Of a stretch of DNA of 64,000 bases, positions 45,857-57,517 are shown one piece after another. This stretch comes from Thalassia testudinum (lineage: Eukaryota > Streptophyta > Magnoliopsida > Alismatales > Hydrocharitaceae). Numbering within the stretch: position 1 is the first letter of the stretch; each line of letters opens with the position of its first letter. The stretch is from the NCBI GenBank assembly GCA_037157565.1, contig JAZHRO010000046.1:16838501-16902500 (forward strand). The letters run 5' to 3'. The notes under the pieces were generated by a model. The model ran no database searches. It had not been told where the DNA came from and saw only the letters and a list, made by a program, of their open reading frames with translations. Both the position numbers and the translations under genes were made by a program.

Positions 45857-46738
45857 GCACTGTTGGCAGAGATGAGTTTAGAAGGTGCTGGACCCAATCA
45901 AGACACCCAAAAATGTGTTGGGTGACTATAGAGGTGCGGGGCAGATGGACCCCTTGATCAGAAAGATCGTCCACCTGAGAATTACCTGGGTAGCCAGAGA
46001 GGGAGAGTCCCGCAAAGACCCCTACACGGTAGAGCGTCCCCACGGGTTACAGGGTTTCCCCCACCCGACCTCTCTTGTCACTGCAGTTCCAGGTAGACCA
46101 GAATGGGGATCTTGACCTCTTAAGTCTACCTCTTTTACTTTAAGATCAAGGTGCTTAAGATTCCACTTGAACTTTAGTCTTTTAAGTGCAAAGAGTGACC
46201 TAATTTAAGGTTGGTTGACCCAAGGGGTCAACTTCACCTCTTGTTTCCTTTGAGAGCTTTTAGGTCTTGTCTTTTAGGGTTCAAGTGTTTAGAGAGCCAA
46301 TTGTTTTAGGTTTTCTTTGAATAGGTATTTTCAGACAAGGGCTTGGGCACACTTCATTTGGTTTTCTCAATTCTTGCTTAAGGAGTGTGTCTCTAAATCC
46401 CTAGTGTTGGATCCTAGGTTGGCTCTACTTGGTCCAGTTAGCTCTTTGTTGGGTAATTAGGGCTCAAGCAAGAATGTGTTAGCCCTTAATTACCTTTAAA
46501 ACTGTGTGCAGGAATAATAGTTTCTGAGAATATGCAGCTATTACTATGTATAAAAGACAGGTTATACCTATTTCTTTTCTTTGTGTTTCTTTTAAAATTT
46601 TAGGATCTAATAGGAAGTTACCTGTCCTTGGAGTGGCTGTGGTGCGGCTGCGCCTTTTTTTTCTGTAGCTGCATAAAAAAGAGAGATTATCAGAAACTAA
46701 AAAGAAACAGGAATGTTTACCTCTAGAATAGCCGTTGC
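45857..46738 (-). other. E1 5' leader
   Basis: Non-coding sequence between the primer site and Gag; it probably carries packaging signals. No ORF is conserved with the E2 leader. Confidence 0.65.
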
Positions 46739-46756
46739 TCCCCGGCAACGGCGCCA
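46739..46756 (-). promoter_or_regulatory. E1 primer-binding site (tRNA-Asp)
   Basis: The minus strand reads TGGCGCCGTTGCCGGGGA, an exact 18-nt complement of the 3' end of plant tRNA-Asp including CCA, 4 nt from the LTR. Confidence 0.95.
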
Positions 46757-46760
46757 ATGT

Positions 46761-49471
46761 TCGTAACGGCTATTTCGTGACTACTAGTTTTGTTATAACG
46801 TTGTAGTACAGGTAGTCATTGCCATTATTACAATTTTATATTTTTTACTCGGAAAATAAAAGAGTTCCCGAGGTCGAACTCAGGGAGCAAGTTGTATTCT
46901 AGAGATATACATGTCCTATTACAAAAATAAAGAGAGAGAGAGAGATGAAAGTTTGGCTTCTTCTTCTTTTCTTCTTTCTTTCTCTTTGTCTTCTCTTTAG
47001 CTTTTGTTCTTCCTGTTCTTCTTTTCTTGCTTCAGATCTCCCTCCCGTGCTCTTCTTCTTCTTTTCTTCTTGCTTCTCTTCTTCTTCTGCTTGGCTGCTC
47101 CGTCTCTCTTCTTTTTCTTCTTCTTCTTTGTCTTCACCTGTCTTCAGGACGTCGTCTGATTTTCCAATCAGACGACTTAACCCACGGATGCTACAGTGTT
47201 GCTTCAGTTCTTCTTCCTCTTCTTCCGCAGTCCTTTGCTTCGGGCAGCCCTGGCTGCTCTTCTTCCTTCAGTCTTCTTCTCCTTCTCTGTTCAGTGGGCG
47301 TCTTTCTTCTTCTTCTCTGCCTGCACACTTGCACAGCTTGATCAGAGGGGCAAAACCTAATTCTACCCTCTCCCCCGCGTTTCTCTCTCACGGAAGCCGC
47401 TCTTAGGAAAGCTCTCCCAGAGCTGCCGGGTATTCGGGTAAGGGTCGTGCCCGGGTCCAGGCCCACCGGCATGCGTGGTGGGCGAGGAGTGCAAGTCGGG
47501 CTTAGTCGGGTCGGGCCAGGTCCGCGGGGCGTGGCCGCGGACGAGGCCGGGTCGAGCGGGTAAGTGAGAGGGACCCCACCCCGTGCTCAGGAGGCAACGA
47601 GCTTAAGGCACTTTTTGCCTTTATGCGGGCGCGCACCTCTGAAAAGTTCCGAGGTGGGACTAAATGTCCCACCCCAATTGGGTGCCCGCAGCTGAAGACG
47701 CTGCAGGAGTTCGCGGTTGCACGCGAGGCCTTTGCCCCAACTGCAAGCCTGGGACGCTTCGCGGAGACTCTCCGCGAAACCTGGGAGTCGGACCTGGGCG
47801 AATCGCGCCTGCAGCTGCAGGTTGAAGGAGCTCCGGCTGCTCAGCAATGGCGATGGAGGGCGAGACACCTGTTCACAGAAGAACGGCCTCTCGGCCTAAT
47901 TAGACAAGCGGAGAACCTTCGCCGTGGCACGGCGAAGGTGGTGGGGGGTCTGGCAAGCCGTGAGGCGGAGCGTAGGGGCTGCGCTAGGTCAGATTGTGGC
48001 GCGGGAAATGGGTTTGTTCGGTGGAGTATGGTGGAGGCGAAGAGTGGTAGCGAAGGGGCGGAAGTGGGTCGGCGTGATGAGGCGGAGGTTATATGCAGGT
48101 CAGCGAGCCGTGTGGGATGCTGGAGTGATGGGAGCAGGTCACCGGAGTGTGGCCGGAGGTGGAGAAGGTGAGGGTGATTGGTCGGAATCGAGGGCGACAG
48201 TAAGGGTTTAAAGTGAGGAAAAGGAAGAGGGGAGAAAGGTGAGAAGTTACACCTACTTAGTAGGACGAGGAGGGGGCGGAGCAGGCGACAGTCGTATCGA
48301 CTATCGCCGGAGAAGAAGCTGCCCGGAGGAAGGAGCGACGGCGAGGAGAGGGCTGGAGAGGCGCACGCTGGGTGCGGCGCGGCGCGGGAAGAGCGGGGGA
48401 AGGCAGTCCTGCTGCTGGTAGTGTGGCAGAACGACGAGGAGGAAGAGGAGAGACCGCCGGAGCTGGAGGGCTTCCTGTCGGAGTGGGAAGAGAGTGAAAA
48501 GAGGGTGTTTCTCCGTCAGGACCGAGCTGGGAAGAACGGCGGAGCGACGGGGGTATTTATAGGGGCTGAACCAGAGAGGAGGGCGGAGGGAGACGACGTG
48601 TCTCCCTCGTCGGAGGACGCCGGAGATGGAGACCCATACCGTCCGTGCATTCGTACGGCCGGTATGGTGGGTTGCAGCGACTAGGGGGTGCTCCTACGAC
48701 GGCTGACGACGCAGGGCACCCCCGGTTGACTTGCCAGGCCCTCTCCCTTACCCTGCGCGGCGCCATGCTCCGCGCAAGGTCGCCGGAGTATGGTGCCGGT
48801 CAGGTTTTGCAGGAGGGACCTGAACGCAAAGAACGAAGAAGAGTTAGGGGCCAAAATGAGAGGGTTCAAAAGTTGAGAGCCAAAAAGTAAATATATGAGG
48901 ACCAAAGTGTAAAGTTGGTCAAGAAGGTTTCTTCTTAAGCTCAAGTTTCTATACATGACTAATTAGGACCTAAGGAATCTGATGGTGAATTTTATTTCTA
49001 GATTAAACCTTGTTTGACCGGTCAATTTATGTAAAAACCCAAATTAAGTTATTAATCGGGCATGGTTCTCAATGTAGGTCAAAATGGGTTCCTAAGGCCA
49101 AATCGAAGGTTCTAAACCCTAGAGATTATTTTTCTATGAATTTTAGAGGGTTTATTACGTTTTTACTTTGCCTCGAACCTCGTGAATTGAAGTGGGTTTG
49201 TTTTAGGGTTACAGATTATCATTTAGTTCCTTGGAATTGTTGTAGCCCTTATCAGATCATCCCACTTTTCTTCTTATTTGGTTTGTTTGACCTATGTTTG
49301 GACATGTATGTAGATTATGCTGGTAAAATTACATTTTTACCCCTTATGACTTGTTTTCTCCTTGAACTCAGAATTCTCTGAGTTAAGCCTTTCCTTGAGT
49401 TATGTAGGAGCTTTTATCATTTGTATTAGGTCAAAATGAGCTAGTTATGGCTCATGATGAGGTTCTCATCA
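46761..49471 (-). repeat. 5' LTR of E1
   Basis: Same length as the 3' LTR. I counted about 31 substitutions by eye and no indels. About 22 of them lie in the last 620 bp (48848-49471), that is, in distal U3. Confidence 0.92.
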
Positions 49472-49476
49472 ACAGG

Positions 49477-50404
49477 TAGAGGGCCTTGTGCTTGGAAGGC
49501 GAGCTTCCAAGCGCAAGACTCTCGTCAGAGGTATGGTCGGAAATGATACCCATACCTCTCAAGCGTTCGCATGAGAGGTATGGTGCGAATCAGGGCATGG
49601 GGAGCTGCTTAAGCGGTAGGGGACTTCTCAAAGAACCCCCTTTCAAATTTGATAGCAGCTCCCTGGGGAAGCGAGGAAAAATCCTCCTTGAAACTTCGTC
49701 GGAGGTATGGGTCTCTACTGCAATAGCAGAGGGACCGGAATGAGAAAAGTGACGAAGAAGTTGAGGGGAATTTTGCAAGGGTTTTCAAAAGTTAGGGGCT
49801 AGAATGTAATTGGGTGGACTATTTTGCAAAGTAGGTCAAGATGGCCTTCCTTTAGGTCCAAATTTTGGTACAAACCTAATATAGAACTAAGAAATTCATT
49901 GATGAAGTTGGATTTTAGGTTTGACTAGGTTTGACTGGACATTTTGCACAAAAACCCAAATTAGGTCAAATATTGAGTTTGGACCCCAATTTAGGTCAAA
50001 ACATGTTCCAAAGGCCAAATTGAAGGTTCTGAACCCTAGGGGATATTTTTCCATAAATTTTAGAGGGTTTAGGTAATTTTTATCCTGCCTAGAACCTTGT
50101 GAAATTAAGTGGGCTTGTTTTAGGGTTACAGATTGTCATTTAATTCTTAAATTTCACAATAACCCTTTTCTGACTGAACCACCCCACTTTTTCTCTTATT
50201 ACGTCCAATTGACCTATGTCTAGACCATAAGAAATTCCGTTGATGCACTGCAATGGTAAAATTACAGTTTTACCCTTTGTTTCATGTATTCTTTTTAGAT
50301 CAGTAATCTCTTGAGTTAAGCCTTCCTTTAGGCAATGCAGGAGCTTTTGTTCACTTTATTAGGTCAAAATAAGCTAGTTAGGGCTCATGATGAGGTTCTC
50401 ATCA
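49477..50404 (-). repeat. 5' LTR of E2, U3 side (split by E1)
   Basis: Continues E2's 5' LTR beyond E1. It matches 23090-24018 of the 3' LTR and ends CTCATCA at 50404, followed by the AGGTG duplication. Confidence 0.9.
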
Positions 50405-50555
50405 AGGTGATTGTATTTTAGTTGATACCTAAAATGAATTGAGTTGATGGTTTATGTTTTTATCTCCCTATATTTATCTCTAGATTTCTTCAATGCTAAA
50501 ATTGAATTAATAATTTTACATTAATGCTAAAATGTCCTTATTGAATGCCTTGTAG

Positions 50556-50916
50556 GAGGCGACATTGGCTCTTGTTAATCCAATTCCTAATGAAGATGAT
50601 GAAGTAGGCCATACTGTTGAACCACTATCTCCTGAAAAAGCATTCCGCAAAGTCCTACCAGATAAGCATCTTAAACGTGTAAATTAAGTGTGGTAGTTGT
50701 GGAGCCACAATCACTAATTGGTATGGACATCCTAGATCCTCTTCACGATCACAAAAAAAATCAAAATCTTGCGGCAACAATGTTATCCTAGCATATACAA
50801 TTAATAGAAGCAAATAGAAGAATTAAACAACTCCTTCACAATCAAAAACTAATGGAGGAGAATTTGAATAGATTGAAGAGCATGCTAGAAGGACAAGTAT
50901 CGCTTCAATATTAATG
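50556..50916 (+). pseudogene. CACTA-2 accessory transposase gene remnant
   Basis: After a splice-acceptor-like TTGTAG the frame reads LALVNPIPNEDDEVGHTVEP and LSPEKAFRKVLPDKH. This is collinear with CACTA-1's LVHPPDDE and LEEAFRRVMPPDH. In a shifted frame CGSCGATITNWYGHP corresponds to CACTA-1's SSWYGRKG. A stop after KRVN and a frameshift break it. Upstream exons were not found. The match to CACTA-1, and its position just before the 3' terminus, support that it belongs to CACTA-2 and not to E2. Confidence 0.7.
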
Positions 50917-50986
50917 TGATTTAGATTTAGTAGCATGCTAGAAGGACAAGTATCGCTTCAATATTAATGTGATTTAGATTTAGTAA
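50881..50986 (+). repeat. Perfect 53-bp tandem duplication
   Basis: The unit beginning CATGCTAGAAGGACAAG occurs twice head to tail (50881-50933, 50934-50986) with no difference I can see, so the duplication is recent. Confidence 0.95.
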
Positions 50987-51229
50987 GAAATGAATGATAG
51001 CTTTCCTTGCTATAGGTTAGATATGTAACTTTTAGTTTCATGTGTAGAACATTGATTTTTTTTTCATTTGGCATGCATGTATAAGACTACTTTTCTTACC
51101 TAATTGGTTCCTTATGATTTGGTTCCTTATGATTTTCTTATTCTTAAAGTGCGAATTTCATGAATGGAAGTCAATTTAAATTTTGAGTAGATACTATTCT
51201 TATTCATAGGTATTACTAATGGTTTTAGT

Positions 51230-51755
51230 AAATGTTATCGAAGGGTATAACGGTTCTAGTAAATGTTATCGGAGGATATAGCGATGTTCGAATCACTTTT
51301 TAGCGATGATTGAAAAACATTTTAATGACGATTTGATACTTTTTTGATGATGGTTGCAAGTATCTCAAAAATGTAAATTGGTCATTCAAAATATTTTTCT
51401 AAATTTTAATGATGATTTTTAGGGGCGATTGTAGACATCACAAAAGAGACATAACGGTCATCTAAAATGTTAGTTAAACTTTAGTGATGATTTCTTACGA
51501 TTTTTAGAGATGGTTGTAGGCGCCATAAAGAAAAAGTAACGGTTACTCTAAAAGTTAGTTTGAACTTTAGAGATGGTTAACAACCGTCACCAAAGGAATC
51601 TTTTAAAGACAGTTCTTAGTAGCCCTCTCAAAAAAACTTTGGGAATGCCACTTTTAGGGATGGTTGTCAAACTATCACTAAAGACTTTTAGGGACGACTA
51701 AAGATCATTAGTGACGATTCGACAATCGTCTCTAAAAGCCTATTATGTTGTAGTG
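51230..51755 (+). repeat. CACTA-2 subterminal repeats and right terminus
   Basis: Motifs of the TTTTAGGGACGATTG and TTAGAGATGGTTG type recur about every 40-70 bp in both orientations and lead to CTATTATGTTGTAGTG at the end. The left end has almost no such array, so the element is asymmetric. Confidence 0.85.
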
Positions 51756-54408
51756 TCTATTAGATAGGGTTTACATCTTTCATAGATAGATTTAAATGCT
51801 TTCTAGTCAGATTTACTGCTTTCTAGCTTAGTTTAGATAGTTTAGATCATAATTCCTCATTTGTTTAGTTTAGATTTGATCTACCCTCTCTGATCAATTC
51901 AGATCAGGGAGATGATTTCTCATGTCCATTTCGATCCATTTTCTTCCCCCTCACCTCACAATCATTTTCACTTTTTTCCCTCGACATTTTAATCATTGTT
52001 CAACTCCTTCATCAGAGCATTCGGCAAATCTAAAGCTCATTAGCTTTCAGATTTGTTGAAGCACTCAAAATCAATTTGAGGGCATCCCATTCAACCCATA
52101 TATTCATCAATACCCTCACCTCGAATTTAATTGAGCTAGATTCACTTAATTCATGTGGATTTGTTTCTCACGCTTGATCAGAAGATTAAGATTCGATTTG
52201 GTTTTAATGAGTTTTAATCAAGTGAATCAAGTTTATTTCTGTGTAATTGGATTCAATGCAAAGGGTTTGAGCATTTAAGATTGGATTCCTATAGCTTAAA
52301 GAGCTCATTCCTAATTTTGACTTCGATCCTCTATTCTTCTTCACAGTTGGGTAGTAACAAGGAGAATTCAAGATACGGATTTGAGGTTCTCACGATGACC
52401 TAATGTTTTCTAAATGATCGTTTAATACACTTGAACACTAATCAATAGTGTGCAAGTGTTTTAGATGATCAAATCATCTAAGCAACCATAGATTAAAAGC
52501 CCACCTGAGCAACACTGCTCCCTGATTCAAAATGATTTCAATCTAATATTCAAGGCTTAACTAAGATTTAAAAGATTTTGATGAAGATTCTAAAGTGATT
52601 CACAAGTGGAATTAATGTCTAGATTAATCCATTCCTCTTGTGTTGTCCATGGCAAAGAGGAATGGATTAACTAGGATTTTAGGGTTTGCAATCAGTTGAT
52701 GTGGTTATCAGTGAGTTCTAGACCTTTCAAGGAGTATTTGTGATAATTTCAATGTGGATTTCAGTGGTTTAATTAAGATCCAAAGAGCAGCAGCCGTTGC
52801 TTTGTTCTCATATCTAAATAGCTTTTCAGTAGGGGGTTTGATCCTTGGTTCAAAAGGATTTGAGGATGAAATACTTTTCTGAGTTGTAGCACACTTAGAT
52901 CTAGGTTTTTCATATCTGAAGTGGCACATAGGAGCCTCAAATTAAACTATACTGAGCTAATCTTTCAACAGATAAAATGCAGCAATAGTAGCATCTGATC
53001 TAAAATTTCAAGAAGTGTTAAGCTGGGTTTTGGGAGATTAAATGAGTTATTCATGTTTTTTAATGTTAAAACTTAGTGAACAAGCATCCATGTACATTTA
53101 TTTGGGTCAATTCTAATTTGATAAACATGTATATGATTGTTTTGATTCACTGTCAGTAATTCTATATTCGTTAAATCTATCCGAGAATGAGATTTAGTGA
53201 AATTCAAAGTTAAAATCATGTGTTAGGGTTCAAATATGTTGTATGTGAATTGCTGGAGGTTTTTGGATGCTTATAGATTAGTTCCAACCATTAGAAATTG
53301 AATTCAAGGTTTTGGTTTCATGTTACAACACCCTTTTAAGTCTTATTTGGTTGAACTTGTAAATACAAAAAAAAATACAAACAAATTGTAAATAAATAAA
53401 ATAAGTGTCTTGAGTAAGATTAGATATAGTTTTAGGTGTGTGCAAAGTTTGAATGGATTCTGAACCCTCTAGCTAGTAGAACATACCAATAGATGACTAG
53501 GTCAACTCTAATGATGAATAAAGAACTCTACATGAAAAAAAAAAAACAAAAAAAGTCTTTCTTCCTCTCATCTCACCTTTTCTCTCTCACGCTTTATCTC
53601 TATAAAACACAAAAACACCATAAAAACTTGAAAAAGTCAAAAATTCCATAAAAATACATTGTATATAGTAATTATACTTGTATATATAATTTAATACTAA
53701 GTTAAATGTAAATAATAAAATATATAACTATAATGTACATAACTAACTTATATATTTATTATATCTAATTAAATAAGTATTTATGTTGAGTTATAATGTA
53801 TGTATCCTAATTATATAATTATATATTTATTTATATTAAATTATATGTACATATAATTATGTAATCCTAAATAAATATGTATATATGAATAATCATGTTT
53901 ACAACTATATATACTTATTAACGTAATTACTATATACTATAATATATCTATACATTTATTTATTTATGCATTTACTGTATATGATCAAGTTAATAAGGTA
54001 ATTAGCTAAGTTATTAAGCTAAAATAAATTAAATTAGTAAATTAATTAATTACTGAAGTAAATTATGTTGTATAATTGTATATAATAATTTTAATTATTT
54101 TCAACCTATTTAAAATGTATTTATACTGTACAATAGTATTTATAATATAATTATGTGTATATCTTTTCAAAACATGCAAATAAAAGCATATAAATTAAAA
54201 TAAACAACTAAAAATAAATTACAAATGTGTAATAAATACTTTATAATGTATATTAACTAAACTATAATTCAATTGACTGATTAAATTACCAAATTGTACA
54301 TTACTTAGGTAATTAAGTAATAAATCAACATGGATAATTAGCTAACTTTAACATTTTTTAAATATACATTGGATATTTACAGTATATGTATGAACGTGGA
54401 AGGAGGAT
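51756..54408. other. No gene seen; continuation of CACTA-2 target site
   Basis: This would have been contiguous with 6508 before CACTA-2 inserted. The first 800 bp recall the leader and U5 sequences of the plus-strand LTRs here but lack a clear LTR end. About 53640-54370 is strongly AT-rich. A 16-bp hairpin lies at 52624-52670. No convincing ORF on either strand. Confidence 0.45.
52624..52670. repeat. Perfect 16-bp hairpin
   Basis: TTAATCCATTCCTCTT pairs perfectly with AAGAGGAATGGATTAA around a 15-nt loop. No transposon terminus or gene explains it. Confidence 0.85.
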
Positions 54409-55551
54409 ATGTATGAAAGTAGCTATACATTGGATGAAGAGAGGAGGCAACCTGAGAAAGATGATGATCAGGCTGAGTATACACCTGAATTATATTGGAG
54501 ACAAAAGAAGGGAATGATGGTACCATTGGAAGACCTTGACCCAAGTGATAGTATTTTTGTCACATTTGATGAAGTGGGTCGAATTCAAGTTGTTAATCCT
54601 GCCCTCCCTTCTGATGAACTAATGGAACTCAAGCCCACCCTTAGGGAACCTAACCCTGAAGAAATTCACCTATCTGAGGAGTTTGATGATACAATTAGGA
54701 ACAATTTACCCCAGATAGAGTGGCCCAAGGGATCTGCGGAAATGTTAGATGAATTTAAACCTCGAGTGAATAATGAATTGACGGTTGAGGAGGATGAATT
54801 ATGTAAGGAACATGAACTTAGGATTTGGAGTGACATTAAGGGTGATTATGTCTTATTTGAAGAATTAGCTCTCGAGGATGTCACGAAGTTGATCAAATCA
54901 GGTTTCATTAGTACACCTATTGATGATATTCTTCCTCACGATGAAATAATGGAAAACATGGAAGCAACTTCTAAGATTAATGTGGATTCACATATAGACT
55001 ACGGGGAGGATTTTAGTAAAGAATAAGAACCCGGGGATGAGATTGATAGGGTAATCCCTAAATCTATTGCTTCCAACCTACCTTCATTTGATTCGGAGTC
55101 ATCCTTTGCTTCGCCTATGTCTGAAGGTGAAATTTTGACTCCATATGTTGAAATGATCATTGATGAAGTGTAGGTAGATACTTGTGATAGTGCAAGGGAT
55201 GCTAGAGATGCAATTGAGGAATTGGAAAGATTGTTAGGGATGGACACCGAGCCAACTAAACATAACCTAGATCTTATGACCATCCCGTAACCTCGAAACT
55301 TAGACACCCTAGATGATCCTTGGCTTAAAGACATGCTCACTACTATTTTGACCGGGGGGCTTAACAAGCCAATATCTTTTGTAATAGGGTACCGGGTATG
55401 GATTGATGCTTTCTATGGTCAGCCCATTATCCTAAGGGTATATCTATGCACTATTCCTTCCCCATTCCTTTTAGAGGATCCTTGTCATCCTCCCCCTACC
55501 ACTATGGAGGTTGTTATTCCCTCCTATCCTTTAGAATCGCCTCCGGTGACC
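54409..55551 (+). pseudogene. Acidic unknown protein, three in-frame stops
   Basis: I do not recognise this protein. A 205-residue frame starts MYESSYTLDEE and is very rich in Glu and Asp, with WRQKKGMMVPLEDLDPSD, FVTFDEVGRIQVVNPALP and LCKEHELRIWSDIKGDY as its most protein-like stretches. It ends at TAA 55024-55026, but the same frame stays protein-like past that stop, past a TAG near 55171 and past a TAA near 55287, then runs to about 55551. All three are one C-to-T step from Gln codons. It lies on the plus strand just upstream of the 3' non-coding region of E3, so it may be E3's last ORF, the place of the env-like ORF in some Athila elements. A host gene remnant is possible. No membrane segment or signal peptide is evident. 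Confidence 0.5.
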
Positions 55552-57294
55552 TAGGAAGATTTCATTCTCATCCTGGTTGGGCGAGCATTTACTATCGGGA
55601 TTCATCATCAGCTTGCCAACATCCTAGGTTACCTATTTTCTAGGCCATCATTTCTTTGCTCATTTTTAGGGCCTATTTCTTTGGTTTTGGAACCTGACTT
55701 GCAGGTTCTTTGGCTACTCAGCTACTAACAAAATAATGGCAACCCATCTCTGACCCAAGTAATATCCTTCTATGCAATGGAGACATTGCAGATTTTAGGC
55801 ATGAGGGGGTGTACTTGGGGATATACATAGCATTTATACATAGTGCATTCATGCATTTAGTTAAAGCATTCTGCATTGCATACATTTGCACTGTTTAAAA
55901 AAAAAAATAACAAAGAGAGAGAAAAAAAAATTTAGTATTGAGCTTAATTGGCTGGGCTTGCATTCTCAGGCATAAGACCAGAACTTTAGGTTAGACCAAG
56001 TTGACTCTAGGTGTCTGACTTTAGAAGCTAAGTTGAGCTATTAGCTTTAGACCCCTAAGGTCCTTTGTGGACTTAAAAACTTAAGTAGGAGTTAAGTTGC
56101 GGACCACTCCTCAAGAGATTGAGGAAGGAAAGCTAGGGATTGAGTTAAAGACTGGGTAGTACCTGGTGTCTTTTTCTACCTTTTGATTTGTGGGTCCTCG
56201 TAACCTAAGCATCGACATTTCACATACACTTGGTCTTGTATAAGTAATGATCTCCTTAATTTCTTAAAGAAAATTTGCTTCTCTTAGTTTTGACTTAGGA
56301 GAAGCTTGAAAGCACAATTTGATTGGACGAGTTCCTACCGCAGGAGAGGTGGAGTATATAATCACCTTGAGGATGCGATGTGTTATGACCCAATCTCATA
56401 TCCCTACCGAACCTAAGATCGGCTCGCCTTGACTAATCGCAAGACCCAATCGTCCAACAAGAAATAACCAAAAGCAGAAAATATTCCACAACCACACATG
56501 CAATGTAACTAAGCAGAAATAACTAAGAGACAGTAAAGGAAACAGAACGAAAGGTCTTACAATATTACATGCCATCACAATTACAACAGCGGAAAGTAGA
56601 AACAGAAATGTAACAGAAACAGTATTACATATATCATGGTACTCACTACAACAACAGAAAGAATGCTCTAGAACAGAAAGGTAACAATGGCTAAGGCTGG
56701 GCTCAATTGGGCCCAACTCCCTCTGCAGCCGGTGGTGCTAGCTGCTCAACTCCCTGACCTGAACAAGATTACAAAATTCGTGGTCAGCTAATGCTAAGTA
56801 GATTGGTGGTTAAGCCATTTACATACAATTTACATAAGAACAAGCAACTATTTAACCATTCATTTCTATTTATCACAACTAGTGTTTCTAATTCGTTTAT
56901 TCTACTAAGGATCCATGCATTTCTTTATCCTATCTGTTCCTCAAGGGAACGATCTTTATTGCAGTTTTTCCCGTAATGTAGGATGTACACGTGGTGTTCT
57001 CTTGGCCGAGAGAGTCCCCCGTGGTAGTCCTACACCCGGTCTACCACCCCGAGGTCACAGTCGCAACGTAGCAGTGACTACGGCACACGCGATAAGCGCA
57101 CGGGTAGCTACCCCACACTTGCACGCGGTCAGTCGTTTCCACTAATGGGTACGCCCAAAAGTACAGCATGGAACAGCACAAGGCCTTGTCCTCTCAGAAT
57201 AGGGGTCTCACCGCTCAGAACATAAGAGGGGTCTCACCCCTCACAGTCCTCGTACCCTCACCCAACTATCCCAGTTTGCCCAGTGGGCCTAACA

Positions 57295-57517
57295 AGAGTC
57301 GGTGTAGGGTGGCTAGTCCTAATCTCGGACCCCGTGGGGCGGCTAGCTCCCTCCCTACACTAAGTAGATTACCTCAGTACCATGTACACAAGGGCCAAAC
57401 AGGAGTCGTTGTAGAGTGACTAGTCTTAACCCCTGGTCTCAACCCAAGGGGCGGTTAGCTCCCCTCTACACTAAAGGGATAGTTTCTCTCCTTGGTACCG
57501 TGTACACAAGGGTCAAC
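57295..57517. repeat. Diverged tandem duplication within S2
   Basis: Two units of about 110 bp, each with AGTCG(G/T)TGTAG, GGGGCGG(C/T)TAGCTCC, CTACACTAA and a TACC(A/G)TGTACACAAGG end. Each unit can fold by pairing its GTAG-type start with its CTAC-type middle. Confidence 0.7.

Larger units (their letters stand above)
35874..49471 (-). mobile_element. Full-length Athila-like LTR retrotransposon E1
   Basis: 13,598 bp, flanked by ACAGG (35869-35873 and 49472-49476). Both LTRs are 2711 bp. Internal order on the minus strand is tRNA-Asp primer site, leader, gag, protease, reverse transcriptase, RNase H, integrase, 1.6 kb non-coding, polypurine tract. The order protease-RT-RNase H-integrase is Ty3/Gypsy, and the primer tRNA and domain sequences point to the Athila/Tat group, Athila-like. 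No env-like ORF was found after pol. It sits in E2's 5' LTR; the uninterrupted sequence survives at 23085 in E2's other LTR. Confidence 0.92.
21157..50404 (-). mobile_element. Athila-like LTR retrotransposon E2, nested and decayed
   Basis: E2 is flanked by AGGTG on both sides (21152-21156 and 50405-50409). It has LTRs of about 2.87 kb, a tRNA-Asp primer-binding site at 33884-33901 and minus-strand gag and pol remnants collinear with E1. Two later insertions interrupt it: S1 in the gag-protease linker and E1 in the 5' LTR. The pre-insertion sequence at the E1 site is preserved in the 3' LTR near 23085, which confirms the reconstruction. Many in-frame stops show it is older than E1. Confidence 0.9.
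6509..51755 (+). mobile_element. Nested CACTA element (CACTA-2) with terminal repeats and TCT duplication
   Basis: The left end starts CACTACAACATAATAG and the right end is its exact complement over 16 bp, with further agreement through CTTTTAGAGA. Both sides are flanked by TCT (6506-6508 and 51756-51758), the 3-bp duplication expected of CACTA elements. The element's own DNA is about 6509-8199, 19876-21156 and 50405-51755. The rest is E5 and E2 with their own insertions. Contents in order: left terminus, a C-rich stretch, a captured endosulfine fragment, a remnant of the accessory transposase gene, subterminal repeats and the right terminus. No Tnp2-type transposase was found, so it was probably non-autonomous. 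Confidence 0.85.

Noticed and set aside
35874..49471. The 2.7-kb repeat pair seen as a segmental duplication
   Set aside because: Primer site, polypurine tract, gag-pol between them and a 5-bp flanking duplication show they are LTRs of one element.
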